Source of the DNA: Triticum aestivum | Lineage: Eukaryota; Streptophyta; Magnoliopsida; Poales; Poaceae | Assembly (NCBI RefSeq): GCF_018294505.1 | Contig: NC_057800.1 | Span: 159,256,323 to 159,320,322 of the forward strand | Direction: 5' to 3' | DNA length: 64,000 nucleotides | Shown: positions 33,511 to 44,525 of the stretch, piece by piece | Layout of the letters: each line of letters begins with the position of its first letter | How positions within the stretch are numbered: position 1 is the first letter of the stretch | Program-made: the position numbers and the translations under genes | The notes under the pieces: model-generated | Told to the model about the DNA's origin: nothing | Seen by the model: the letters and a program-made list of their open reading frames with translations, nothing else | The model's database searches: none

Positions 33511-33972
33511 CTAATAACCCACAAGTATAGGGGATCGCGACAGTTTTTGAGGGTAGAGTATTCAACCCAAATTTATTGATTCGACACAAGGGGAGCCAAA
33601 GAATATTTGTAGGTATTAGCAGTTGAGTTGTCAATTCAACCACACCTGAAAGACATAATATCCGCAGCAAAAAAATTAGTAGCAAAGTAGTATGATAGTA
33701 ACGGTAACAATGGCAATAGTAGCAGTAGCAGTTTTGTAGTGATTGTAGGAGTAGCAGCAATGAAAGTAACTTAGCAAAGATCAATATGTGAAAAGCTCGT
33801 AGGCATTGGATCAGCGATGGATAATTGTGTTGGATAATATTCATGATGTAGCAGTCATAACCTAGGGCAACACAGAACTAGCTCCAACTCATCAATGTAA
33901 TGTAAGCATGTATTCCGTATATAGTCATACGTGCTTATGGAAACAAACTTGCATGACATCTTTTGTCCTACC
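33511..33972 (-). mobile_element. Second LTR end, minus orientation (truncated)
   Basis: It starts TAATAACCCACAAGTATAGG, the same terminal motif as the reverse complement of the Athila-like LTR end (17949-17973). The inner sequence differs from its neighbours (GTAGCAGTAGCAG runs), so it belongs to a related but different family. No partner LTR is seen. Confidence 0.5.
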
Positions 33973-34452
33973 CTCTGATGACCCACAAGTATAGGGGATC
34001 AATTGTATATCTTTTCGATAAGTAAGAGTGTTGAACCCAATGAGGAGCAGAAGGAAATGACAAGTGGTTTTCCGTAAGGTAATGTCTGCAAGTGTTGAAA
34101 TTGTAAGTAGCAGAGTAGTTTGATAGCAAGGTAATTTGTAACGAGCAAGTAACGATAGTAGTAACAAAATTGCAGCAAGGTAGCCCAATCCTTTTGAGGC
34201 AAAGGACAGGCCAAAATGGTCTCTTATGATAAGCAAAGCATTCTTAAGGGTACACGGGAATTTCATCTAGCCACTTTCATCATGTTAGCTTAATTCGTGT
34301 TTGGTACTTTGATAATTTGATATATGGGTGGACCGGTGCTTAGGTGATGTTCTTACTTGAACAAACCTCCTACTTATGATTAACCCTCCCGCAAGCGTCC
34401 GCAACTACGAGAAAAGTATTAAGAATAAATTCTAACCATAGCATTAAACTTT
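33973..34452 (-). mobile_element. Third LTR end, minus orientation (truncated)
   Basis: It starts TGATGACCCACAAGTATAGG and aligns with 4951-5425 over most of its length at perhaps 75-80 % by eye. It stops at about 34452, where gag coding sequence of another element starts abruptly. It is therefore a deletion or recombination junction rather than a clean insertion. Confidence 0.55.
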
Positions 34453-35939
34453 ATGTTCAGGCCAATAGATGCGCTCGGGCTGAAGAAGGGAGGAAGTACC
34501 CCGGCAAATATGCCGGCGTGGAAACTGATTCCACAGAGGAAGATGCCGTCGCCCCAGCAAAGAAGGGCCGACGCTACAATAGGAAGCGTAAGGGCAAGAC
34601 CGTGCTTGCCGTCGAGGGATCCAGCGACCCCGGCGCCGCTAAGAAGGCCAAGGTTGATGACTCCAACAAAGAAGTTGCTGGGTGCGCCGCCTGCCGAGCC
34701 TTGGCGGCTGCCGACAAGCTGGGAGGCTCCGACAAGCAGTACTGCAAGATCCACTGCACCAAGGGCCATGACCTCCAGAATTGTCGGTAGGTTGAGCTGC
34801 TTGCAGAGAAGCAGAAAGCTGAGTATGAGAGGCGCGATAAGGAGAAGGGCCAAGATGGTGCTGAGGCGTCCGGCAAGAAGCGTGGCGGTCGAGGAGGTCA
34901 CCGCGACAAAGACAATCAACAAGAGAGGCCCACTCGGGGCCACAACAAGAAGGAGGGAGACGATGATCATGATGAGGACGACGAGTCCGGCGAGCATGAG
35001 TTCCAAAAAGCTACGAAGGCCATGTGCGTCGACGGTGGCGCCTCATTGCACACCTCTCACCGCCAACTGAAGCAGTGGGCGCATGAAGTCACTGCAGAGG
35101 AGCCATCGTTCGATGCCTAGAGGTTGCTAAAGTGGTCCAACACGCCTATCATTTTTGACACCGAGGATCACCCTGATCGCACAACTGCGGTTGGGTATTT
35201 GCTGTTGTTGGTTTCACCAACAATATGCAACCTCAAGGTGACGAAAGTGCTAGTTGACAGTGGGGCCGGTCTGAACTTGATCTCGCCCGCCGTGATCGAG
35301 AGGCTGCAAATCCTCGATGGAGATCTCTAGGAGACGGAAGCGTCCCAAGGGGTCAACCCAGGGAGGAGTCAGTCGAAGGGTAAGATCACATTGCCCGTTA
35401 CATTTGGGGGCGAGTTGAACCATAGGACGGAGAAGGTTGTTTTTTATGTTGCCAAGATCCCCTTGCCCTATAATGGGATCCACGGCCGCCCAGCGCTGGC
35501 CAAGTTTATGGCGGCATCACATTACGCCTACAACACGTCGAAAATGCCCGAGCCAATGAGCATCATCATCGTCCCCTCCGCTAGGAAAGATGCGCTCATC
35601 TGCGCCGGCCAGCTTTACCGGGAGGCAGTTGCAGCGGCTGCCGCCAAGGCACCTGTTCCCGCCACTGAGACCCTGGGAGGGAAGAAAACCGGCAAGATCT
35701 CTACTCCTGCCGGCAAGGCCCCTTTCGGCAAGACTGCTGACCCCAGCAAGGACTCCTACGCCCCCTCCCGCAAACACGCCTCTTCGGAGTGCCGTGTTCC
35801 CATTGAGGACATGCCAGGAAGTTCAGCTAGCGGGAGTAAGAGGTCCAAGGCAGCCCCACCAGAAACCAAGAAGGTTCCCGTCAGAGAGGATGGCACGGGT
35901 GGAGCTTTTACCATAAGCTCCACCCTTGAAAGCAAATAG
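34453..35939 (+). pseudogene. Gypsy gag C-terminus and aspartic protease, broken
   Basis: Gag reads from about 34455 to a TAG at 34788-34790 and ends with the zinc-knuckle-like YCKIHCTKGHDLQNC. The frame continues with a basic and acidic linker to another TAG near 35120. The protease core LVDSGAGLNLIS (catalytic D-S-G) is at about 35250-35285. A TAG follows at 35328-35330. The open stretch 35391-35939 (182 residues) is the linker to reverse transcriptase, rich in lysine, serine and proline. At least four in-frame stops mean no polyprotein is made. Confidence 0.85.
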
Positions 35940-35945
35940 GAAAGT

Positions 35946-36874
35946 GTGTTCATCACCTTCCTGCGGGTGAATATTGACGTGTTTGCACGACAAGCATCCG
36001 ACATCCCCGGCGTTCCCAGGGAGGTGATTGAGCACCACCTTGTTGTCTGTCCCCATGTGTGGCCTGTCAAGCAGAAGGTCAGGAAGCAAGCTTTGGAGCG
36101 ACAATGGTTCATCATCGAGGAGATCAGGAAGTTGGAGGCAACAAGCTTGGTCAGAGGAGTTCTCCACCCCACGTGGTTGGCCAATCCAGTGATGGTGCAT
36201 AAGGCAAATGGGAAATGGAGGCTGTGTATTGACTATACAGATATCAATAAAGCATGTCCAAAGGATCCTTTCCCTCTACCACACATTGACCAGATAGTGG
36301 ACTCCACTGCCGGGTGCGACCTGCTGTCGTTCCTTGATGCCTACTCAGGATACCACCAGATCTTCATGATGAAGGAAGACAAAGAAAAAACTGCGTTCAT
36401 CACCCAATGTGGCACGTACTATTTTGTGCGGATGCCTTTCGGGTTGAAAAGCGCCGGTTCGACATTTGCCCGAGCAGTCCAAATTGGTTTCGAGCCCCAG
36501 CTGCATTGAAATATGGAAGCTTATATGGATGATATAGTGGTCAAAACCAAGGACAAGGCCACGCTCATGCAGGATCTGGAAGAAACATTTGCAAACCTGC
36601 GCAAGATCAACCTCAAGCTCAACCCAGAGAAGTGTGTGTTCTGCGTCCCATCCGGCAAACTTCTTGGGTTCTTTGTGTCTCAACGCGGAATCGAAGCAAA
36701 TCCTGACAAGATCAAAGTGATTGAGAAAATTGAGGTGCCAAGACGGGTCAAAGACGTCCGTAGAGTTGTCGGCTGCATTGCTGCTCTAAGTAGGTTCATC
36801 TCGAAATCTGCTGAGCGCGCCCTCCCCTTTTTCAAAGTTTTGAAAAAGGTAGGTCCAATGAAATGGACTCCGGA
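35946..36874 (+). pseudogene. Gypsy reverse transcriptase, broken
   Basis: Two open parts, 35946-36509 and from 36513 on, are in the same frame and separated by a TGA at 36507-36509. Motifs in order: NPVMVHKANGKWRLCIDYTD, KACPKDPFPLPHIDQIVD, LSFLDAYSGYHQI, FVRMPFGLKSAGSTF, then the catalytic YMDDIVVK at about 36523, and LNPEKCVFCV plus KLLGFFVSQRGIEANP. All main fingers, palm and thumb motifs are present, so the single stop is the chief lesion here. The coding sequence is cut at the codons for WTP by CACTA-B. Confidence 0.9.
36872..36874. other. 3-bp target duplication of CACTA-B (left)
   Basis: GGA at 36872-36874 equals GGA at 60707-60709. Removing the element plus one copy restores the gypsy reading frame. 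Confidence 0.9.
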
Positions 36875-37218
36875 CACTACAAAAAAAAGACACACCGTGA
36901 CATTTTGGGCCGAACGAAAATTTTTCTGTCATACATATGACACTTCTATGACGATAACTATGACAAAACCCAGTATCATCATAGATGTGGTGGGCTCCTA
37001 CTTCTATGACAAAAAATCATGACAAAAAATGGGCTTTTCGTCCTGGGCGGGCCGGAGACGCAGCTGCATGACATTCTTTGGGCCGTCCATGACGGAAAAA
37101 ACCGTGGTAGAAGTGAGGGGGAGGAAAATTTCGGGGAGTTCTCGGTTACGGTGGGAGGTCGGGGGCCGAGCGATGCGCGTTTCTCTTGTACACGTACGCG
37201 CGTGTGTGCGAGGCATTG

Positions 37219-37720
37219 GCTCTAACTGAACCCGAGCGAGGCGTTGGGCTCTAACTGAACCCGAGCGATTGCACTGTAGGCTACGCATTACTGAACCCGA
37301 GCGATCGATGGCTGTTAACTGAACCCGATCGAGCGATTCCTTCGCTATTGCTGCTAACTGAAGCCGATCGATGGGATGAACAGTGAGCGTTGTGGGGGGG
37401 TTTGGATGAACAGTGAGCAGTCGCGTTGCCTCTGGATGAACAAGACCCCATGGTGTGGTGGAGGGCTGGATAAACAGTAGACGGTGGAGGGGTGCCCGTG
37501 GAGGGGTGGATGAACAGGACCCCGTGGTGTGGAGGGCTGGATGAACAGTAGACGGTGGAGGGGTGGTTGAACAGGACCTCATGGTGTGGAGGGCTAGATG
37601 AACAGTAAACGGTGGAGGGGTGGTTGAACAGTAGCCGGTGGAGTAGCACGCGGTGGAGGCTAGATGAACAGGAGCTCGTGGAGGCTGGAGGAGGTCGACG
37701 GTGGAGATGAACAGTATCCC
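37219..37720. repeat. Left-arm repeats of CACTA-B, GAACAGT type
   Basis: First come four units of (CT)AACTGAACCCGAGCGA at 37221-37330. Then come about ten units built on GGATGAACAG(T/G) with GGTGGAGGGG at 37375-37720. Spacing is irregular (30-60 bp). Confidence 0.8.
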
Positions 37721-37729
37721 GTGGAGTCC

Positions 37730-38000
37730 CGTTTTGCGGTATGCCACACCCCTCCCGATGAACAGGACCCTCGTTTCGACCGTAGCGCTCCAACACAAAT
37801 CTGTTTCGTCCGTTTTGCGGTATGCCACACCCCTCCCGATCAACAGGACCCCCGTTTCGACCGTAGGAGGTCCGTTTCCTCCGTTTTGCGGTACGCCAGA
37901 CCCCTCCCGATGAACAGGATCCCGTTTCGAACATGGCCGGTCGAACACAAGGCCGTTTCCTCCGTTTTGCGGTACACCAGGCCTCGTTTCCATCACCTGT
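37730..38000. repeat. Left-arm tandem repeat, about 75-85-bp unit
   Basis: Four units start CCGTTTTGCGGTA(T/C)(G/A)CCA near 37731, 37811, 37881 and 37962. Most contain CCCCTCCCGATGAACAGGA and GTTTCGACCGTAG. A long minus-strand ORF over this block is a by-product of the repeats. Confidence 0.85.
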
Positions 38001-38079
38001 TCTGTCCAAGCCCTCCCGAGGAACACGACTACGCATTCCGTTCCGACCCAGCCGGTTGGCTCCCACGCGTTCCATTGCC

Positions 38080-38180
38080 TCCCCATGAACACGACGCATA
38101 CCATTGCCTCCCCATGAACACGACGCATTCCGTTGCCTCCCCATGAACACGACGCATTCCGTTGCCTCCCCATGAACATG
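38080..38180. repeat. 31-bp tandem repeat
   Basis: CATTGCCTCCCCATGAACACGACG-type units recur about four times (near 38078, 38102, 38131 and 38160). Units after the first are about 29-31 bp. Confidence 0.8.
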
Positions 38181-38429
38181 ACGACGACGCTGTTTCTTCG
38201 TTCCACCCAGCCATGTACACGAGCCCTGGCCGTACATATGCGCAAGTAGGCGTTCGAGACCCCGCCCGTATGTACACATATGTGACCGTATTTTCTTTCT
38301 TGCACCATGGCCGCTATACGTACGTGTACATGCTACGTGCGCGCCTCTACTACGACACGTGCGCGCCTCTACATCGACCAGTATGTACGTACATGTTCGC
38401 GACCAGAATGACAACGCTATGCACACTTC

Positions 38430-38730
38430 GACCAGGTGGGTCCCGACTGTCAGGCACTTCCTTGCCTACGAAGATGTAGCTGGTGGGTCCCAGCAGTCAG
38501 GGGGCGAATCATTTTGTTTTTTGCCCAGACGCACTTCCTTGCGTGCGAAGATGTAGCTGGTGGGTCCCAGCAGTCGGGGTCCTGGTGGGTCCCAACAGTC
38601 AGGGGGGCGAATCATTTTTTTCGGACGCACTTCCTCGCGTGCGAAGATGTAGCTCATGGGTCCCAGCAGTCAGGGGGCGAATCATTTTTTCGCGAAATAC
38701 GGTGGCCCGTCTAGTGGGTCCCCGCTGTCA
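38430..38730. repeat. Tandem repeat, about 95-bp unit
   Basis: GTGGGTCCCAGCAGTCAGGG-type blocks recur near 38480, 38560, 38585, 38657 and 38714. Each is followed by GGCGAATCATTTT and GCACTTCCT(T/C)GCGTGCGAAG in varying completeness. Confidence 0.8.
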
Positions 38731-40281
38731 GGTGGAGGAATAATTATTTTGCGCATTATAAGGAGGCACTTCCTTGCGGCTGCCGTGGACCCAGCTGTCA
38801 ACCTCTCCACGTACAGTACTCTTCCGATGGAAGTCGGTCATTGACCACGTTGACCATGCCGCGCCGAGAGCACCAGGGCGGTGGTCTGGACGACGGCGAG
38901 GCCTAGGAAGGGGATGACGCGGAGCCAGGGAAGACGCAGCAGTGGAAGCCCGCGCGGAGAGGATTACGAGGGTTCACTGGTTCGGTGTGGTGTGAGGCTG
39001 CCGTCGCCGCAGAATAACAGGGGGTGTGGGTGAGTAGAGGGATGGCCTGGCCAGCGGTGGGAGTAGTACGTGGCAGTGAGGCCTCCGCGGCATCACAGCC
39101 GGCCACGGGAGGCAGGAGCACACGACACGACCGGCGCTGCTTTGGGCGGCTGGAGCAAGAAGACCAGTGGTTGAAGAATCACTACGGCCGTTGGATGGAC
39201 ATCATACGATCACTGCAGCTAGAATCGTTTATATTGACTAAGTTGACAAAGCCCTTGGTACGCCTTAACTTAGTAGGCACACAGCTCGGATTTGGCAGAG
39301 AACATATAGCCCATTTGCGATTTGTAAGAATGTACAGCCCATTTTTTAATTCTAATGGAATTTACTACATCCCATTTACAGTTTGTTAAAAGTACAGCCC
39401 AACTTCTAGCTAGGACAATGATTAATAATTTCAAACAACCGCTCAAAATAGAATTCAAAAACAATTCCCACATTTTGATGGGATCCGAAATATTTGTATC
39501 CGAAATTTCTAGTCAGCTTAAATATAATTTTAAAATAAAGTTGTATTACGTTAAAATCCAATGAAATATTGCGCGCGCAACAAGTAATGAAATTAAAATT
39601 TTCAAATTCCAAAAATAATATATTTTTCAAACTAATTACGTGTTTGGTGCATAGTAATTGTCCAGTTATTATAATTACATCTCATTTATTATTTCTTAAA
39701 TTCCATTTTTTTGGTAAGCCTAATGCATACCTCCTAGAAAAGTTTGCAGCCCAGCGGGGCGGAGAATAACAAGTTGACCCGGATATTGTGTACAACTGTC
39801 GGCCCAGTTGCATTGCTGATGTTGAAAAAAAGTTAATTTTTATGCACACATTAAAAAAATGTATAGATAAGGAACATTTTTTATACACACATTTAACAAT
39901 TTTTAAATACATGATTAACACTTTTTAAAACATATTTTTTTGTCAACAGTGGGCCCACAGCGAGCGGAGGAGGTCACAATACACATATTTTTTAAATACA
40001 TGATTAACATGTTTGCAAAAACAATTAGCCCACAATGAGCCAATTAGCTCCAGTCAGCCCAGAGTGGCCCGACAGGGGCCAGTCGGCCAGCTGTAGGCCG
40101 ACTGGAATCCAGTCGGCCTGCTCTGGGCCGACTAGGCCCATTCGGCCTGCAACGGGCGGACAGTGTATTATTTTTGAAAAAAATTTACCCAGCGTAATAT
40201 TTATGAAAGTTAATAAAAAATGTATTATTTAAGAAAAAATAGCGAAAAAAGCCTGTGTAGTACAGTACAGCCTAACATGGT
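38731..40281. other. CACTA-B left arm, non-coding
   Basis: No convincing gene. 39080-39400 is mixed sequence; 39400-39950 is very AT-rich with long stem-like stretches of A and T. 40035-40160 has a cluster of GGCC/GGGCC motifs (cggccagctgtaggccgactgg and relatives) like those in the right arm. Confidence 0.4.
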
Positions 40282-40376
40282 TACTCAGCCCACATTCAGC
40301 GACGCCGGAAAGGCCCAAACAAGGCTTTTGTACAACTTTTTGAAGTCACTGAGCTCAATTAATAACTTAAGAAAAA
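40282..40376. repeat. Direct repeat flanking the DUF4283-like ORF (left copy)
   Basis: It shares the blocks cagcccacattcagcgac, ggcccaaacaa, gagctcaa and taacttaagaaaa with 42110-42201 in the same order and spacing, at about 70 % identity by eye. Confidence 0.65.
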
Positions 40377-40444
40377 AGTTAGATTACAGTGGAACCTAAT
40401 TAAAAGCTGTCACGAGCAAATAAATAATTCAACGGATCCCACTT

Positions 40445-40512
40445 GTGCGTGTGCATGCACGTGCGCGCGCGCGCGCGTGTGTGAGAGAGAGAGAGAGATA
40501 GAGAGAGAGACC
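40445..40512. repeat. (GT/GC) and (GA) compound microsatellite
   Basis: GTGCGCGCGCGCGCGCGTGTGT is followed by GAGAGAGAGAGAGATAGAGA. No coding role. Confidence 0.9.
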
Positions 40513-40947
40513 CATCGGTCGATGCTCGTAAATACATCTTTCAGCCATATGCGTTGCTGATGCTCACTAAAAACTTATATAGTTGAGACAATCATATAGA
40601 ATACCATAACACACTGAACTTGCATACAAAAATTTCACGCAGGCGGCACAATCAGGATGGAAGCAGTGGATCGCTACGAGAAGGGCTATGTTGAAACCAA
40701 TGAAGTCGTACATAACGGTTCATCGTCTTTATCAATGACGGGGAAATATCTTGAATGTTGTGCAAAGAAAATAGACAGACAACACAATAAGTTCTCCTAG
40801 CACATTAAGTTGACGTATAACCCTTTCTAAAAAAAGTTCAGGTACAAAATTAGAACAAGTCACAATCAAATGTACTGGCATATCAGTGCTTCACACCCAT
40901 AGCTTGGATTTAACTAGTATCTGACAAGATTCAGTTGTTACCTCAAA

Positions 40948-41817
40948 TTAGAGCACATCCAGGCAGCCAGCCCTGCCTCTTCTCCCAAAGAAGTAGTGGC
41001 CTCCGCCGCGCGGTGGAGTAGGCCTTATGCCATCCATCATTCCGAGCAACACGGGGAAAGTCTGACGTTGACTCCTGTAATGGACGTCGTCGATGGACCC
41101 TGGCACCAGCGGTGGCGGCAGGACTTTGATTGATGGATTGACCATTTCTTCGACATGCACGAACACTCGATACAGGTACATCCCTAACATGGTCCGCGGC
41201 AGCCTTGGTGGCGACGAATAGTACAACCCCGGTTCCTGCACCGGTATCTCAACACCAATCACCTTCGGTATGGTGGACGACTTCTTCATACATGCCATAA
41301 CCGTCAGAGCCCAGCTGTCTGGAGGAACAAACATACTTACGAGCTCACCTCCAAGGTCGTTGATAAGCTCGTTCATGGACTCGCTATTCCAAGCACATCG
41401 AGGCATGCCGTGGAAGGTAAGCTTTGTCAAAAACTCAAGCTCAGAGGGCACCGAGCCCCATCCTGGGTGCCACCGATCAAAGCTCACCAGCGCGCCATCG
41501 CAGAACAAACGCCGGGAAGATTCGAACACACGACTGCAGTCGAAAGTTGTCCGGAACCTAACGAAGAAATCAGCCGGTGGCGGACAAACTTCAACGAACA
41601 AGTCACTTATTTGGATGCCGCGTGCAATGCCAAGAGCTTTGACAAGGTTATCCGGCGAGAAGGGAGGCCGGTCGCCGTTGATGGTTACCATCAGCACTTT
41701 GCCGGCAAACTGGTCGTCAAGCGCCGCCATGCCACTGTTGAGCGACAGCATGCAGCGACCGAAGGCGGGACGGACCTCAGGATCTCCGGCTCGGAGATCC
41801 GCGTTGACCGACGACAT
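40948..41817 (-). CDS. DUF4283-like protein carried by CACTA-B
   Basis: From the ATG at 41817 the product is 289 residues (MSSVNADLRAGDPEVRPAFG). The frame is open a further 60 codons upstream to 41997, but that part is proline- and serine-rich and less gene-like, so the inner Met is preferred. Residues 39-120 fit the grass DUF4283 pattern: GKVLMVTINGDRPPFSPDNL, a helix, ISDLFVEVCPPADFFVRF-like strand and LVSFDRWHPGWG. Proteins with this domain are abundant in grasses and often linked to transposable elements; their function is unknown, with nucleic-acid binding suspected because many also carry a zinc knuckle (none is seen here). The frame is intact and GC-rich in an AT-rich neighbourhood, and is bounded by a direct repeat pair, which fits capture or transposition into CACTA-B. 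Confidence 0.6.
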   Translation of the reverse strand: MSSVNADLRAGDPEVRPAFGRCMLSLNSGMAALDDQFAGKVLMVTINGDRPPFSPDNLVKALGIARGIQISDLFVEVCPPPADFFVRFRTTFDCSRVFESSRRLFCDGALVSFDRWHPGWGSVPSELEFLTKLTFHGMPRCAWNSESMNELINDLGGELVSMFVPPDSWALTVMACMKKSSTIPKVIGVEIPVQEPGLYYSSPPRLPRTMLGMYLYRVFVHVEEMVNPSIKVLPPPLVPGSIDDVHYRSQRQTFPVLLGMMDGIRPTPPRGGGHYFFGRRGRAGCLDVL

Positions 41818-42109
41818 GATAGTGCGCTTGAGTACAGGGAGTACAAGAGGGGGATTTTGGGGAACTGGAGTAGGAATCGAGATTCCAGAGGTGGGGGAGG
41901 GTCGGGAGACTCTGGATGAAAAGGTAGGACGAATTTCGAGCACGCGCCAATATGCTCTCGGCACGCAAGCGCACGAAAACACCAGTGGCGCCCACATGTC
42001 GGCCTAAGAGTCCTTATTCATTCTTTTTTGGAGAGCCCGGCCTTTTTTTCAGGATCTTTTGAGAGCCCGGTCTGAGAGTCATAATTGACCTGTTTGGCAT
42101 TGCGTTACT

Positions 42110-42201
42110 ACTCGGCCCATATTCAACGACACCTCACTGGCCCAAACAAGTGTACATCATCGAAAAGACATTGAGCTCAAATTATATAACTTGAGAAAAG
42201 G
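42110..42201. repeat. Direct repeat flanking the DUF4283-like ORF (right copy)
   Basis: Counterpart of 40282-40376. The two copies bracket a 1.7-kb segment containing the ORF. Confidence 0.65.
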
Positions 42202-42759
42202 AGATATACTCTGAACACTGGAGAATGGTGATGCCCTCATTTAGCCCACCACTAGTTCGAGACAATAAACAGTTCGAAACAACAATATATACAACATTCA
42301 AACACTGACTAGTGACTACTACTGACATAAACAGCAAGACATGATAGTTCATAAGAAGTCTTGCTACACCACCAAAACGCACCCATCTGCAGCGCTCAGA
42401 TTCTCGTGATCCAGGCGAGAATGACATTCTAAAAAGAAGCAACTATTACATAGTAAGAGTGACATAGACGAGGATGACCAAATGACAAGGAATATGCATA
42501 ACAAAAGAAAGAACTACCCATCCAGAAATGGAGGGGCGCCTTTATATGAGGGCAATGAGGGCAAACTGCTTTGCATTCACATCGTGCAGCCTCTTTTCCC
42601 GGACCTCCTCCCATTACTTCCCTCATGCATTAATTGAAGAAGGATGCATTGGCCGTTCAACATATCGGGAACTGCTACTCCCTCCCTCATCTGCATTAAA
42701 GTCGTATCGGGAAATGCGCCGCCCGCTGTCAAATCGAGTACTCCCTCCGTCTAGGTGAG
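42202..42759. other. CACTA-B spacer
   Basis: No gene. A lone Stowaway-like end TACTCCCTCCGTC is at 42739-42751, perhaps a remnant of another MITE beside the complete one. Confidence 0.4.
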
Positions 42760-42761
42760 TA

Positions 42762-43084
42762 CTCCCTCCTTTCCGGTTTATAAGGCTCAATTCAAAAATC
42801 TCATCAACCAAGGTAGATGATGAGTGGTGGAATATTTTTTGTAGTTTGCAAAAGCACCCAATAAATGCTCTTGTTTTCCTCAAAAAATTATGTTTACGAA
42901 TGCATTAATTGCAATGCATGCATGCATAAAGTGCATGCATTGGTCAGTTTTCTCTTAATACTTGCATGCAATGACTTAATGCACCTTGAAGTATGAACAT
43001 GTGATGGGGAACAACCAAATTGAGCCTTATAAAATGGAAAAACTAAAATTTTGAGATAAGCCCTATAAACCGGAAAGGAGGGAG
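42762..43084. mobile_element. Stowaway-type MITE, 323 bp
   Basis: Inverted ends CTCCCTCCTTTCCGGTTTATA and TATAAACCGGAAAGGAGGGAG with TA duplications at 42760-42761 and 43085-43086. Inner inverted pieces (GGCTCAATT / AATTGAGCC) also match, so the element can fold on itself. Tc1/Mariner-type MITEs target TA. Confidence 0.9.
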
Positions 43085-43575
43085 TATTAAGTCATCTTAC
43101 GAAAACCAAATAGTAAACACATAGGCGTGGTGCATTAACTCTCACATTGTTTCTTATTTTTTGACATAAATAGAGGAATCAACCAAGAAGATATGTGGGG
43201 CTTGTATGCTTTTAATGACTTGAGACTATCAAACATGACATGCAGTGGTCAGTTCATTGCACAAAACAAATACAACCCACGTCAGCACACACACACATCT
43301 TATATAGCTTCACATCCAATGGCTATAAAAGATGAATGCGACCAAATTATATCTCATCTAGATGAGTTCTAGCAAAACTGTATTAATAATACTTAGTACT
43401 CCTGCGCCATGTATCATATATTAGTATCATGTAGTACTTTATTTATTTATGAGGTATCCAGATGGCACTGCACTGCCAAGAAAAGAGGGTAACATCAAAA
43501 TTATGGACTACTTTTTTGAGTATGTTGGTAAGGTCCGGTCATAGTCACTTGTTGAAATCTCTAAAAAGACAAATA

Positions 43576-43698
43576 CTCCCTCCGTCCGGAAATACTTGTC
43601 ATCAAAATGGATAAAAGGAAATGTATCTAGATGTATTTTAGTTTTAGATACATCTCTTTTTATCCATTTTGATGACAAGTATTTTCGGACGGAGGGAG
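43576..43698. mobile_element. Stowaway-type MITE, 123 bp, near-perfect palindrome
   Basis: Ends CTCCCTCCGTCCGGAAATAC and GTATTTTCGGACGGAGGGAG; TA duplications at 43574-43575 and 43699-43700. Almost the whole element pairs with itself. The sequence resembles the Triticeae Athos family (from memory, not certain). Confidence 0.9.
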
Positions 43699-43700
43699 TA

Positions 43701-43923
43701 GAAAACAGAGTTGGTGATGATGGTGTGTGTGCCATCCTGCAATATAGGCCGTCCGATTTATATCTAATGGATAGGAAAGAAACTATGGCAATTTTGCAAA
43801 AATATACCCACACGTCTCTCCACGTTCGCAAATAAGACCTTCCCTCATTCAACCTTTTCTCTCACAAGATAAACTACTCATACAAATGCATCTTGATGTT
43901 CCGTGCAACACACGGGCAGCTAG
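43701..43923 (+). mobile_element. Helitron-like fragment, copy 1
   Basis: It aligns with 44542-44765 from AAAACAGAGTTGGTGATGATG to a hairpin CCGTGCAACACACGG followed by CTAG at 43920-43923. The 5' end is replaced by the adjoining MITE. The 3' end has lost several bases between the hairpin and CTAG. Confidence 0.6.
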
Positions 43924-44184
43924 CTTATTTCTTTTAAAATAGTTGCTGCGATAATTGGGTTGAAGTGATATATTTTATGTCTGCCCCGTATGATTTCAGA
44001 TTCACTAGTAGTAACAAAGAAAAGGTTGCCTTGTTAATTAACAGAAAACAGGGTGAAAACTATCACATGAGGCCGGTAAAAACAAGGCACACTGGGTTCA
44101 GCGTCATCGTCACTACAACTATGCGCGCGCGAGAAGTCTACATATCGAGGGGGCTACCGAGCGAGGCACTGAGACACAATGTTT

Positions 44185-44520
44185 GAGAGAGAAACCAATT
44201 GACAGATTATGATCAGATCGAGTTGTCACCCTTCTGCTGTCATTGTTGGGGGGGGGGAGGGAGAGAAAGACGTATCAAGAGTGTGCGCGGTAGGCACAGA
44301 GGCACAACTAGTGAGTGTGTGTGTGTGTGTGTGTTTGAAAGAGGAGTCGATATATTATTATCAAGATCGATGTGCCACCCTACTCCTTCGGTGCCGGGTA
44401 GTGTGTGTGTGTGTTTGAGAGAGAAGCCAGTCGATAGATTAGTATCAAGATCGAGGTGTCACCCTACTCCTTCGGTGTTGGGAAGTGTGGGTGTGTGTGT
44501 GGGGGGGGGCAGTGACACTC
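44185..44520. repeat. Tandem repeat with GT microsatellites, three units
   Basis: Units contain GAGAGA, a TATCAAGATCGA-type core and CACCCTACTCCTTCGGTG, and end in GTGTGTGT runs (near 44313-44333, 44400-44415 and 44486-44499). Unit length is about 80-90 bp after the first, more diverged unit. Confidence 0.75.
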
Positions 44521-44525
44521 ACATA

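Larger units (their letters stand above)
34453..36874 (+). mobile_element. Ty3/gypsy element, Tat-like, left part
   Basis: Gag C-terminus, protease and reverse transcriptase are present in the normal Ty3/gypsy order. The 5' LTR and most of gag are missing, as the sequence begins abruptly after LTR remnants. The coding region is interrupted at 36874 by CACTA-B and resumes at 60710. The reverse transcriptase signature resembles grass Tat-lineage elements (RIRE2/Grande-like); the lineage is an inference. Confidence 0.85.

Noticed and set aside
34419..35006. 195-residue minus-strand hydrophobic ORF
   Set aside because: It is the antisense of GC-rich gypsy gag, whose sense strand has a zinc knuckle and polyprotein context; the apparent membrane character is an antisense effect.
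37004..38308. 434-residue minus-strand ORF, the longest in the window
   Set aside because: It runs across the tandem repeats of the CACTA-B left arm; its periodic sequence (repeated HGEA and SSTPP blocks) follows the DNA repeats and matches no protein family. The overlapping 381-residue ORF is the same effect.
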